NCBI GenBank assembly: GCA_037951105.1
Contig: JBAMJV010007443.1
Location: 1 to 64,000 of the forward strand
Origin: Echinarachnius parma
Taxonomy: Eukaryota > Echinodermata > Echinoidea > Clypeasteroida > Echinarachniidae
Reading direction: 5' to 3'
DNA length: 64,000 bases
Shown here piece by piece: positions 19,640 through 31,200 of the stretch. The position numbers were made by a program, and so were the translations under genes. Every line of letters starts with the position of its first letter. Within the stretch, counting starts at the first letter, position 1. The notes under the pieces were generated by a model. It ran no database searches and had not been told where the DNA came from. It saw only the letters and a list, made by a program, of their open reading frames with translations.

Positions 19640-21185
19640 CGTGATAGTCGTGAAGACGGTCCATTGGGTCAAGTACAAGACCTGGAAAAGTTCTTTAGTC
19701 CAATGTTTTTTTATTGATACATGTTCTAGAAGGGTTAAGGAAAATTTTCAGCTTTGTTGCGGCAACATTGGGCAACTTTTTTTATAAGCATTTTAAAGTT
19801 AATTAGCTAATTTGCATATTTGTGAAATAAGGTCAGGGGTCATTGTCTATCTAGGAATAGTACAATATTGATTAAAAAAACAACGATTCTAATATATTTT
19901 TGGGGCAAGGATTCCATTTCCGGTGCTCGTTTGTAAGTGCCATATAGAAAACACCTTGAAATCCAAGATGGCTGCCCCTAATTTGCATATTTATGAATAT
20001 TATTGATTTTCAGTGGCTACAGCCCTTAATTAGTAATAATTCCAGATTATTATTTGTCAGTTATGTACTAAGTATGTATTTATAAGATATCAAAGATTAG
20101 TTGCCATCATGGCAACCTCTAGGAATGCATATTATGTGCATAATTAGGTATTTTACCTAATTTGCATATTCTCCCAAATTGAGTATATTGGGAACCCGGC
20201 AATTAAAAAAGGCAAGTAATACCACTTTTCCAAGGTTTTGGGGGGCAACAGATCCATTTTTGATACTTATTTCCCTGTATCACCATGGCAACCATCTCAA
20301 ATCCAAGATGGCTGCTCCTCAAATTACACATGTTACGATACACGACTATATTCTTTCGGTTATATTAGATCAATATTATAATGTTTGGACTTTTAATTAT
20401 TGTAAATAGGAACTAGAATACTTGAATTACAATGTTGTTGTTTGCTTACAGTAAAAAAAATCATACTTTTATAAAATAAATGCCATTAAAGTGGCAAATA
20501 GCATTATTTGCTTTAAAATGACAAAGGCGGCCATCTTGGATTTATGTGGATTGCCAAGGTGATACGTCAAATAAAGTATCATGAATGGATTGTTTGCCCC
20601 CTAAAACCATGGAAAAGTGGTATTACTTGTCATTTTTACTTTCCGGGTTCCCAATATACTCGATTTTGGGGAATATGCAAATTAGGTAAAATACCTTATT
20701 ATGCTAATTTTATGCATTGCTAGAGGTTGCCGAGGTGGCAACCATGCTAAACTATCTATATCACACATGTAGAACTCGATTGAGGAAAATGATATGTAAT
20801 TATGGCTAATTAGAAGCTGTAGCCACTGAAAATCAATAATATTCATAAATATGCAAATTAGGGGCAGCCATCTTGCATTTCAGGGTGTTGCCCATATGGC
20901 ACTTAAAAACGAGCAGTGGAAATGGAATCATTGCCCCAAAATACCATAGAATCATTGTTTTTATCAATATTGTAATATTCCTAGATAGAAAATGACCCCT
21001 GACCTTATTTCACAAATATGCAAATTAGCTAATTAACTTTATAATGCTTATACAAAAAGTTGCCCACTGTTGCCAAGGTGGCAACAAAGCTGAAATTTCT
21101 TTTTAACATTTCTAGAATATGAATCAATAAAAAAACGTTGGACTAAAGAACGTGTCCAGGTCCTAGAAAAATCTACACGACTATG
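19640..21185. repeat. 1.5-kb hairpin element with arms of about 700 bp
   Basis: The left arm (about 19640-20430) and right arm (about 20520-21185) are imperfect inverted copies. Examples are GGTCAGGGGTCATTGTCTAT with its complement near 20,985, and AAATCCAAGATGGCTGCCCC with its complement near 20,860. ATTTGCATAT recurs in each arm. The centre is about 80 bp. No frame shows a transposase. Flanking DNA on each side (19,140-19,640 and 21,190-21,490) shows nothing I can name. Confidence 0.75.
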
Positions 21186-21499
21186 ACACGTACTTGTTAT
21201 ATTCCCTTTTCTTTCAGGCTTTGATGTTCTCGTTGAAATGAATCAATAGCTGTTTAATCGATTCTTCGGAGTAAATACTGAATAGAAAAGAAGTATCTGT
21301 AATTATTATTGTCAGATTTATTTAATGAAAACGTTTGTTTTTATGAAATGCATTGAAATCAGAAGTGACATCTAATGAGCGGTTTTCAAGAGGTTGCTTC
21401 TTATTTTTAGATACATCATTCTTCTTCAATCACCTATTGTATAACTTTATGTGACATTTCAAATATAGCCAAAGGCTCTCTTATAGCAAGTGATATATT

Positions 21500-21880
21500 A
21501 TAAAGGGAACCTTTAAAATAGTAGCAATTATTTTCTTTACCCCCACCTCTAAACAACTCTCCGGAGTCAAATTCCCCCTGTGACATCATCTGTCAATCAC
21601 AGGGTGGAATGCAACTTAGCCCAAGGTGAGGGCCTGCTCACAATATCATCACATGTTTGAATACAATTTTAACCGACACACTTTCAATTTCAATAGCAGT
21701 TGCTATGTCAGAAAAGCTTAATCATCATTAAGTCAAGGAAGGCCGTGATAATCTATTGTCTTAAAAAATATATGCTCTTTTTGTACTGATGTCTTTTGTT
21801 CAACTCCGTTAGCTGACCAATGATTGACAGGTGATGTCACAGGAGGAATTTTACTCTGGAAATATTTTCTTGATTAACGC
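21500..21880. mobile_element. MITE (uninterrupted relative of 5290/10324)
   Basis: Inverted subterminal arms CTGTGACATCATCTGTCAAT and ATTGACAGGTGATGTCACAG, with TCCGGAGTCAAATT against AATTTTACTCTGGA. It serves as the empty-site reference for the 5-kb insertion in gene A intron 2. Confidence 0.6.
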
Positions 21881-22872
21881 TATTATTAGTACTGCTTTTA
21901 TACTGTATATCATATTCATCAAAGTAAAATAACGATCATACATCACTCAAACAGACAGTAATAATACCGTATATACAGTCCTGGCTTGACGAAAACCAGG
22001 GGGCCATCTTGAATTTAAGAAGGCTCACACGGTGAAACCTAGGGATTATTTAGTTTGATAAATGCATTGGTTTTCAATTCTTTAAATACAAATTACGTTA
22101 TCGCAGCCGAAGTTGAATTCCATAGCCATTTACAAAGTACATACATGATAATAGATTTAATACAGCAATGCACATTTATGCATCCAAATATCATCATATC
22201 AACCAATACAAAACACATACAAATAAGAAGATAAATGAGTTCAAGGGGCTATATTACATGTCAAACATAATACAAATATACAACATGCCAGTTGAATTAT
22301 GAATGATAATCATTTAGGATGCGAACAAAATCAATTAGGAAATCGGAAATGTACTTAAACATGTTAAATCTATTGTAGTTTTACAATTACTCAGAGATTA
22401 TTTCTGGACATTTCTTAAATTATAATTACCAATTGTCTGATTTGGTAACCACGGAGAGCAGAGTTCATGCTTCTCTATATACACCCAAACCCTAGAACAA
22501 TGATGTAACTCAATATTGTATCCTTTCCATATCAGGATAAACACGACTGCTGTTTTGTTGTTGTTGTTGTTTGGTGGCAATCAGTCAAATGTGACTATTG
22601 TTGCCGATTACTTTTCTATTGATTAATTATTCATATATTTTAAAAATATTATAGCATTTTTATAAATCATCAACAATAAGTTTCTATGGCACCGCTAAAA
22701 GTATCGCGATTATTATATTGTTTTTCTCCCACCATATAACTATTACTTTTATATAAAAATATAAACATTATCCTTATTTCAATGACAAAGCCCACCTCTC
22801 ACATAGGGACTCCCGCCACTTATGTGGAAGTGGGCCTCAGTATAGTCAAAATTAGTCCCTTTATTACAACAC
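21881..22872. other. Intergenic DNA, nothing recognised
   Basis: AT-rich non-coding DNA. The phrase TCTCACATAGGGACTCCCGCC at 22,796 recurs at 23,757, on the far side of the next MITE. Confidence 0.4.
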
Positions 22873-23418
22873 TTAAAGTGATACCTGTAAAGTGTCAGAT
22901 ATTGCACAAAATGACATTTGAGACTTCAATCCTACATCAATATCATTGTAAAATACAATTGAAAGATTTGTGAAAGTTTGAAAGAAAACGAACACTGTTT
23001 ACCTAGTAAAGAAAACGAATATTGAGTTCATATTTTATCACCGAATACTGATGGCCTGTCGTACATTTGTTGCAGTAATAATCATCCGTTTGAGATGTTT
23101 ACATGTTTACAGACGTAGTACTGAATTCATGGAATTTGCGCTCGCTCGGCTCAAAGTTTAATCGGGTCCGGAATGTTCCCACGCTCGCTGGCCGGACGTG
23201 TTCAGCTAGGACAATTGTACTTTTTATCAAAAGCGTTGATCAACGCTTTTCAAATAATGATTTTCAATGATAATTATCTTCATGCTAAGGGTACATTTGA
23301 ACAAATCCAACCCTATTGTATTCTTCTCTTACCATAAGCTAAACAATACGGTAGAAGAGAAACGAGGAAGCTCCAAGTAATCTTTGTGGATTTGGACACT
23401 TTACAGGTATGACTTTAA
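22873..23418. mobile_element. MITE family 2 (TTAAAGTGATACCTGTAAAG), copy 1
   Basis: 546 bp. The left end TTAAAGTGATACCTGTAAAG mirrors the right end CTTTACAGGTATGACTTTAA. Further copies lie at 41,563-42,137 and, truncated, at 53,747-54,060. A CpG-rich middle (GCTCGCTCGGCTCAAAG) is conserved among them. Confidence 0.8.
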
Positions 23419-24601
23419 TTATAATAGAATAATATCAAAGCAAAACAAATATATATATATATATATTTATTCATAAATAAACACTATTTTAGCGCTTCTA
23501 ATAAAATATCGCGATATACTTTTCTCTTTTTCCTTCTTCTTCATAATATACTGATTCCTAACAAATTAGTGAAAAAAATTCGTGGGCTTATTTTGTGCAT
23601 GTTAGTACAAAGACTTACTGCAATTGTCTTCTTTTTTCAGTTCACTTACAAAGTGAAGTAATCATAATACATGTGGGAATAACAGACACCCATCCAAAGT
23701 AATCAAGACAATGCATCAACATGAGTATTAAAGACGCACTGCTTATAATGCTTTTCTCACATAGGGACTCCCGCCTCTGATGTGTAGATCCATTTGAGTA
23801 AAACACATTTTGCGAAAGTTAAAGTGTTATTTCATGTTGGTTATGAATCACAAGTCCATGTATCAATAATAATATTCTCCAAAATTAATTACTAACCATC
23901 GACAAATAAATGTACAGAAAATCACAAAAAGGGGTCTCAAACTAGATACATATTAATGACGTTATATTACACTACAAGGTGTACCATGCACATTAGGTAG
24001 ATATAATTATGCTAATGCGTTGCCCAAGGACACAAACGTGGCAATGAATTTTAAACACCTTTACACCATGACAAAATAATTATAAAGCATTGTAATGTGT
24101 ATATACGTATTGCTTATTGGAGGTTTAGTCTATGAAAATCAGTAATATTATGCAAAAAATTGCAAATCAGGGATATCCACCTTTGCTTTCAGACGGCTGC
24201 GCATGTAATATACAAATGAAAGCCATACATTGGTTCATATTCCCCCAGATTAAAGTGATTCATTAAATGTATAACTTTGTTACAGAAGTGATTTGAGACT
24301 ACAATTATATACCAATATCATCGTAAGATTATTTTGAATGTGTGCAAGTTTCATAGAAAATTACAATGTTTACTTAGAGAAGAAAGTGAAAATTGATGTC
24401 ACAACAGTCACGTTATCCCCGATCGTTATCGAATTCGGATAGCTTTGACCACAATCGCAGAGCGTTCCGTTACGTTGTTCAATTAAATCGTAAATATGTC
24501 CATAACTATATGGAGACATTTGAAAGGAAATCTAAACCCATTTAATTCTGCTGTTGCCATGAGCCAAACGAAATGGTACAAGAGACGCGTGTAAGCTCTA
24601 A
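23419..24601. other. Intergenic DNA with a short TA microsatellite
   Basis: (TA)n at about 23,448-23,466, with no coding signal elsewhere. The stretch 24,235-24,400 shares phrases with the family 2 MITE interior (TTTGAGACTACAATTATATA) and may be a decayed relative. Confidence 0.35.
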
Positions 24602-26550
24602 AGGCCCAGTCCCATACTGACGATTTTCACGGCGACTCGCTACGATTTGACGTTCGTCGAGAAAATCGCTTAGGTCGTGTTGCATCGTATTACATCGTAT
24701 CGATTATTCCCCAAAACCGTAGCGCATCGTGAACATGGTGAAGAAAATCGTGAAAGCGGAGCCAAAATCGCCGTCTTCAACTGTTCAAAACGGTCGCCAC
24801 ACCACAACGAATTTCACCAAAAATCGTTGTATATGCCGTTGCATATTCGTGTCAAGTCGTTCCACATCGTTGAATTCGCTGCGACTCGTATCGCTTCGTT
24901 GTGAAGATCGCCGCTTTCCGTTCTACTATTTTCCCATTAGTGGCGATTTTTACGACGAACTACAACGAATCAGAACGAATCAACACAAATCAGAACGAAC
25001 CAATACGAACCGACACGAAACCAACGCGACGAAATGTTTTAATCAACTTTCAGGAATATCATGACTGTGGTAGAACATGCATGTAACAAGCAAGGTATGT
25101 TCTGAATGTGGATGAAATAGTTTGACATATTTCGCTATATAGCTCGCCTACGTTAACATACACAATAAATCCACGAACGATTGCAGTTTGAGTTAGAATA
25201 TTGAGGGGGGAAAAGAAGAAGGAGGAGAAGGGAAAGGAAAGGAGGAGGGGGCCGGGGGAGAAGAAACATCTGAAGGAGAAAACGAGGGATAGGAAATAAG
25301 GAGGAGGAGATAGAGGATAAGGGGGAAGAAGAGAAAAGGAAGAGGAGGAGGTGGGGGAGGGGAAGTAGAAGGGGAAAAAGAAGACGAGGAGAAAAGGAAA
25401 GAGAAGAAGAGGAAGAGGAAGATGAGGCGGAGGAGGAAAGGGGAAGGGGAAGAAGGAAAAGAAGAGGAAAAAAGGGGACGCCCATACATTTTCATTTTAA
25501 GTATTTTAAGTATTCTAGCATCTTTAATTTGATTAATTAGATATGTTTCATGAATAATACAATAACATATGTGACATGTGTGTATCCATAACAACCATAG
25601 TATCAATAAAATGATTTAAGTTTGGTAATACAGGTTGCTACTTTAACAAATTATCAATAAAAAAGAGAATATGCATCGATAACTATCATCATTTACTACT
25701 TCAATATAATATGAGCGAGAGAGGGAACTATTACAGGGTATACAATATAATATTTGTACAAATATATATCAAAATTAATATAAAACAGACATTTATTATT
25801 GAAGATTATACAAACACCATGGGATAAAGCTATGTTTGCAGCGGTTTGTATTGCATCTGGGTTGGGCATATTTGTCTACCACTACACATGCAATATCCGG
25901 AATATACGCTCTGGAAGAAGGTAATTTGATTTATGATCAGGTTTTTGCAATTGTTTAAAGAGTAGTAAACACATATTCTTTCTACGATCAAACAATGTTT
26001 CTAATTTCAAGAAACCAATTTATGTGATTTATTATACGAAGAGCTCGTTTTTAAACTGACTCAAACAAGTCCGATTGTTCTTATTGTGCACTGTCCGATT
26101 GTTCCATGAAAAGAATGTGAGGAAATCGTTGCGGCATGGCGACAGTTTTGAACCGGTTCAAAACTATCGTTGCGCTAACGTAACACGAGTCACGGCGTTC
26201 TTCGCGATGCGCAACGGTTTGAAGAACGAATTACAATGACTCGCAACGAATTACAACGACTCGCGACGACTCGAGTGATTTTCTCCACGAATGGTAATCC
26301 GTTGAGAGTCGCCGTAGAAATCGCCACTATGGGACCGCCACTTTTTTTCTGCCACGATTGTTCTCCTGTGATGGTTAAAGACAAAAGAAGGACGAACTGA
26401 CTCGTCGAACAACGACGAAGAACGAATATTCGTTCTGAGTCGCCGTACAATTCTTCCTAATTCGTTGTTAAACCGTGGCTAAATCGAGTCGATTCGTTCT
26501 AGTAAACCGTTATGAGTCGCCGTGAAAACCACGAGTATGGGACTGGGCCT
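24602..26550. mobile_element. 1.95-kb TIR element AGGCCCAGTCCCATACT
   Basis: Inverted termini AGGCCCAGTCCCATACTGA and its complement ending GGGACTGGGCCT, followed on both sides by CACGGCGACTC-like DNA. The subterminal zones are packed with short AACGAATTACAACGA-type repeats in opposite orientations. No transposase frame is visible. TAA-like trinucleotides at the junctions leave a PIF/Harbinger-type origin possible but unproven. Confidence 0.7.
25203..25482 (+). repeat. 280-bp polypurine tract
   Basis: This strand is almost purely A and G (GGA, GAAG and AGGAGG units) with a handful of interruptions. Ser/Pro-rich and Leu-rich frames on the other strand only reflect this composition. The tract can adopt triplex DNA. 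Confidence 0.85.
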
Positions 26551-26639
26551 AAGTGATTTTGCTTGAATTTGACAAAGTTAATGGTCAATCACTTTAATGT
26601 TTTTAATGTTATCCTTCCCTTCCTTGATGGAATTTAAAT

Positions 26640-28231
26640 TAAACACCATCAATGATATTAAGCAAATTTTACCCCATTGTCTAAATTACGCTCATAAATA
26701 ATATCGCTCAAGGGTGACATGTTCACGCCATCCTGGATCTCATCAGCATAAAACAGAACTGTAAAAGTCAAAATTATGCCTTTTTAAAGGAATCTAGTAA
26801 CTTTGCTGACATGTGCAAAAAGTGATTAAGGGTTGATGCAATGTATATTGTTGTTATATCATATGTCCACAGGGTATTGTGTGAACATTTCAAGTCAAAT
26901 AGACATTGCATGGCCAAGTAATGAGCAAAAATGCAAAGTGATATTCACTAACTCACTGCACTCACTTTGTACATGGTTTCAAAACTCCGGAGGAGTTTTT
27001 CTTATCTGTATACTTCGATCGTACATATCTTTATAACGAAAGGGAAATTTGAAAAACCGAAACTGGTCCCATGATTTTATTGTTAATACGAATACAACAA
27101 GGTATGAGGGAACCGCTAGAATTATTTTGAGGATTTGGACAATGTTACTAAGTCCCTTTAAGCTGGACTACTCAGTATACAGACGGTTTGTAAAATATAT
27201 AATGAGCTAAACGAAGTGTCCCTATTCAAGACTTTTCAGATGCGTGTAATGTACACGTTCTTTTTAATGCAATGTATTGAAATTAAAGAAGGCTGGGAAT
27301 GAATGCATGCTTTCCATTTTGATATTACTTCTGGCTAAATATGTATCAAACGGTAATATCCTGATTTGGAGGAGACGTATTATACAAGAATCCAACTTCG
27401 CAATGAAAAGTTGCAACACAATTATATACAAAACTTCCATAAATTTCCCATGTGCATACGCAGTCGCGTAATCGGGAATTCTGCAGGGGGGGGGGGGGGG
27501 GAGGAGGGGCTCCAACCTAAGGTCGCGTACACCGTCTTCGGGTGGGGTCCAAGAGACGTAGCCCCCCGAAGCCTTTGGATTTTAGCTATTCAAAGCCCCA
27601 CAATCATAGCTACCGGCTTAAAAGCAACCAAGCCCCCCCCCCCCCACCCCCAACCAGAAAAAAACAGCAACCAACAACAACAACAACAACAACAACAAAA
27701 AAATCGTCTGAGGGGAAGGGGATCGAGGGCTTAGCCCCCTCCCCCTTTCGCTACTCCACATGCAACACGCATCATCAATGTCCAACCTTAATATTCTCGA
27801 TGAATTTGTTCATCATCCATTCGCACAAGGGAAGAAACAATCTATTAATGACCTTCAGGTTATTGTAATATAAATATTGATTTCATGAAATATATCAAAG
27901 CAGCAGTTGCAAAGAATTGATCATGCTTTTTTTTTTTTTATTATAAATCACGTCTGCATTTGTATATAAGTGGCGTGACATCTAAAGAATCTAAATATAT
28001 TTGAGAATTCTAATGGTCATGACTTCATGACTAAACTGTGATTTGCAAACATTGATCAGCTGATAATCCGGAGTTTAGGAATTTGATATAACGGCCAGGA
28101 GAAACTAAATGCGCTAGTATCAATATTCTAACGGTTGTTCTCTTAGATAGAACGCGGTAGTTTTTATATTTAACTAGAGAAAACATTTTAGTCAGGTGCC
28201 ACGCGCTGGGCTTCTGATACAAACTTCTACA
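26640..28231 (+). promoter_or_regulatory. Upstream region of gene B, shared with gene A
   Basis: It aligns with 2,760-3,812. TATATAAGTGGCGTGA at 27,963 is the paired TATA candidate, and GGTGCCACGCGCTGG lies just before the start codon. It includes the G-run block at 27,485-27,760, whose frames are artefacts, and a MITE at 26,784. Confidence 0.5.
26784..27161. mobile_element. MITE family 3 (AGTAACTTTG), copy 1
   Basis: The left end TTAAAGGAATCTAGTAACTT mirrors the right end GTTACTAAGTCCCTTTAA. The copy at 42,162-42,494 is the same family in the other orientation, and a partial one starts at 29,856. It has no counterpart upstream of gene A. Confidence 0.7.
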
Positions 28232-28234
28232 ATG
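28232..28234 (+). CDS. Gene B exon 1 (start codon only)
   Basis: ATG directly followed by GTGAGT, as in gene A. Confidence 0.75.
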
Positions 28235-31200
28235 GTGAGTCTGTTTCGAATTCATATAATGTGCTTTTTTATGATTCCCCCACTTTTGTTTTGTTTATTC
28301 ATTTAATTGTAACCAATCATGCATTTGATCTTCATGCATATCATATATTGTATATATTTGTAATTTTTACAAGTGGAAATAAATTGAAATTGAAATTGAA
28401 ATTGAAAATCTTATAAGAAAATTACTTTAAAAAATTAATTGCGTATATAAAATCGAATGGGAATAGTATGTGTCCGTACAAGGATAATTTTAAAAATACG
28501 AACCGTTTGCTCATTAAATACATTCTGTTAGTAACTGACAAATAATACTTTCTCCAAGTTTTGAACACATTTCTAGGGAAAAAATAATGGAATTGAAATT
28601 CCTTACGTTTGTAATTCAATTATTTTCGATTCGGCGATTCGGCAGCCATCGTCTTATCACATAATCTAATATAGATACAGAGATTTGTTAATTCATCAAC
28701 CCATGTGTTTTTGTTATATTCAATAACAATACTTACATGTCCTATCCTAATTTCATGTACAGGTCACTCAACTGGTTCTGTTCATCGTTTTCTTGACAGG
28801 CAAAGGTATGTTTAATTTTTCTAAAACTTAGAAACGCTTTTTGTTGTTGCTAAATAGTTATTTTCGGATATTAAGTTTTTACGATTAAAACATCTGATTT
28901 ATTTAATTCAATAAAGCGATGCTAATTTTGAAAATTAAATGTTTTTATATTTTCCTTACGTTTTGTTCTTTTATCAAAAGGGTGAAACTGTTTAAGTTTG
29001 TTTACGTCATGTTGATGTTGTATGAACAAGTTATATTAATGATTAATATTTAACGCTAAGTAGACCATTTTTGTTTATTTCTTTTTGTCTGCGAACTTCT
29101 AGTTACCATGCATACATAGGTTTTAAATTATCATAAAGACATTTGAAAATGCAGCACAATGTATCGATTCATAGAACACTCATATAAATGTCCAAAACAA
29201 CTAAGAACTTATTATGTTGGATGCACGCTCCCAAGGTTTTGCTATTTCAACTTAATATTCGTTTTTTTGTTTTTTGTTCAATGGTGATGAGCATTATTGG
29301 GACCACTTGATGACCTACATGATTACCAGTAACTACACCTCTGCTTAAAGCTAAATAACAGTATTGGGGAAAGTTACCGAAAGCATCCATATTCGCCAAA
29401 CTTATTGATCAGAATTGTTGAATAAGTACATTATTTTTAAAATGGCCTGTGTGGTCAAATCGGAACCTTAGTATCGTTAAATGCACAAATATCGGAGGAA
29501 ATCCTATGCACGCCCGTGAAATTTGGCCTAAATTCACCGCCCGTTCGCACCTGACCACGTCGCTATATTAGCGCTGGGCCGGATATATCGACAAGCCGGC
29601 CGGCATACTGTGCGCTAACATAATCTGTTGCATGTAGCGTACATACGCGGTTCCGCACGTGGTTAAATTGAACTTGTCAACCATCGTTCTTTTTTGGAAC
29701 GTAATAATAATCAATTAGTCAATTTCAAAGCAGTTTTTGAACTTATCTTTACATTTACATCTAAGTTATGAAATATTCGTTCACGTCGTAGGTGATGAAA
29801 GCATATTTTTCATTTTGTGTGTTCAAGGCGATTCCCAGTACTGTTATTTGGCTTTAAAGGGACCGAGTATCTTTGTTGACATGAACAAACAGTGATGAAA
29901 TGGTTGATAACCTGCATGTGTATTGTTGTGCTCTGATATGCCAACCCAGTAATGTGTGAAAATGTTACGTTACATGGATGTTACATGGCCAAGTAATGAG
30001 CTAAAATGCAAACTTAAGGAATATTTGATCGCTAACCTATTGCGCTGAATTTGTACACTGTTATAACTTTCCAGCTAGTGGATAATAAAAGTATCCGAAC
30101 ACCTTAATCGTATAATATCAAAGGGAAATTCGCAAATCAAATACCTGATCCATGCTTCTTTGGTAATTTATCACTGAGCTGCGTTAGTCATGTGGCCTGG
30201 CGCGCATCCATTATGACGTAATTGGCATTAGGCATGGGGCAAGGCCCAAGCCGTTGAATGTCGTTGGATCCACAGGTGGAAGCTTGATTTCTCTGCTACA
30301 TTGCAGGCTAATCTGTCCAGAGCTTTTCCCGATGAACGTCGGATCCCAAGCCGGAAGAGTGAAGGTAGGAGGGAATTAGAAGCAAAAACCCCTGCAACCA
30401 ACCTCTATCGGCCACACTGAAGCAGTCCAGCCAGCATCATCGCAACTGAGTTGAAGTTCCTCGTACTTTCCTCTGCTTTCTCTCGTGAGCGCCTTGCATA
30501 TTCCCCTCGTCACAAACGGTTAGTTCTAGCGCTGATTACAGATGTTGTCTGTCTTGAGAAGATCACGATGTCGGGACGAAGATTTGTGACTACAATCTCT
30601 TCTGGGAAGACTTGTCTTGTGCGTAGGTCGGTCAACAACTTCCAATCCCTCGCCGACGACAAAAGACCAGTAGGTTTTGTATGAGTCATCTTAGGCCTTG
30701 TCTCTCCCTCGCGAACGAAGTTAATGAGGAATTCCTTACTCCTCGTAGATGGCGACGCGTTCACTCTGCTCGCCTCTTCCTCGAGACTGTGTGTGATAAC
30801 CTGCTGTACACGATTATATCTCCAGGTGTAGCGACCCGCAAGGATGTGTGTGGTTGTGCATCCTCCTTGATTACAAAGGTTGCATACGTCACTAGCTTGT
30901 AGTCCCCATCTTGCAAGGTTCGCCGGGGAAGCCATATGGTATCATAAGTCGCACCAATCATACATTGCACCAGCTTTGGGCTCATGTCGTAAAGCGTTTT
31001 CCATTTGAGGTCGCGTTGTTTGGCATTCTCCCATGAGGTCCATCTTCCTTGCACACTCATCTGCACTGCGCGGACAAAGTAGTCATCATCATGTTCGCTA
31101 AGAACGATCCTTCCTATCTCAGCACGGTGTTCTTGGTTTGACAGCTTTTCTAATTTAGGGTCTGAATTTGATCGCTCCTACTCCTGGACGATCAGCTTGA

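Noticed and set aside
25153-25606. Leu/Ser/Pro-rich frames of 110 and 137 codons
   Set aside because: They are antisense to a polypurine tract and low-complexity throughout.
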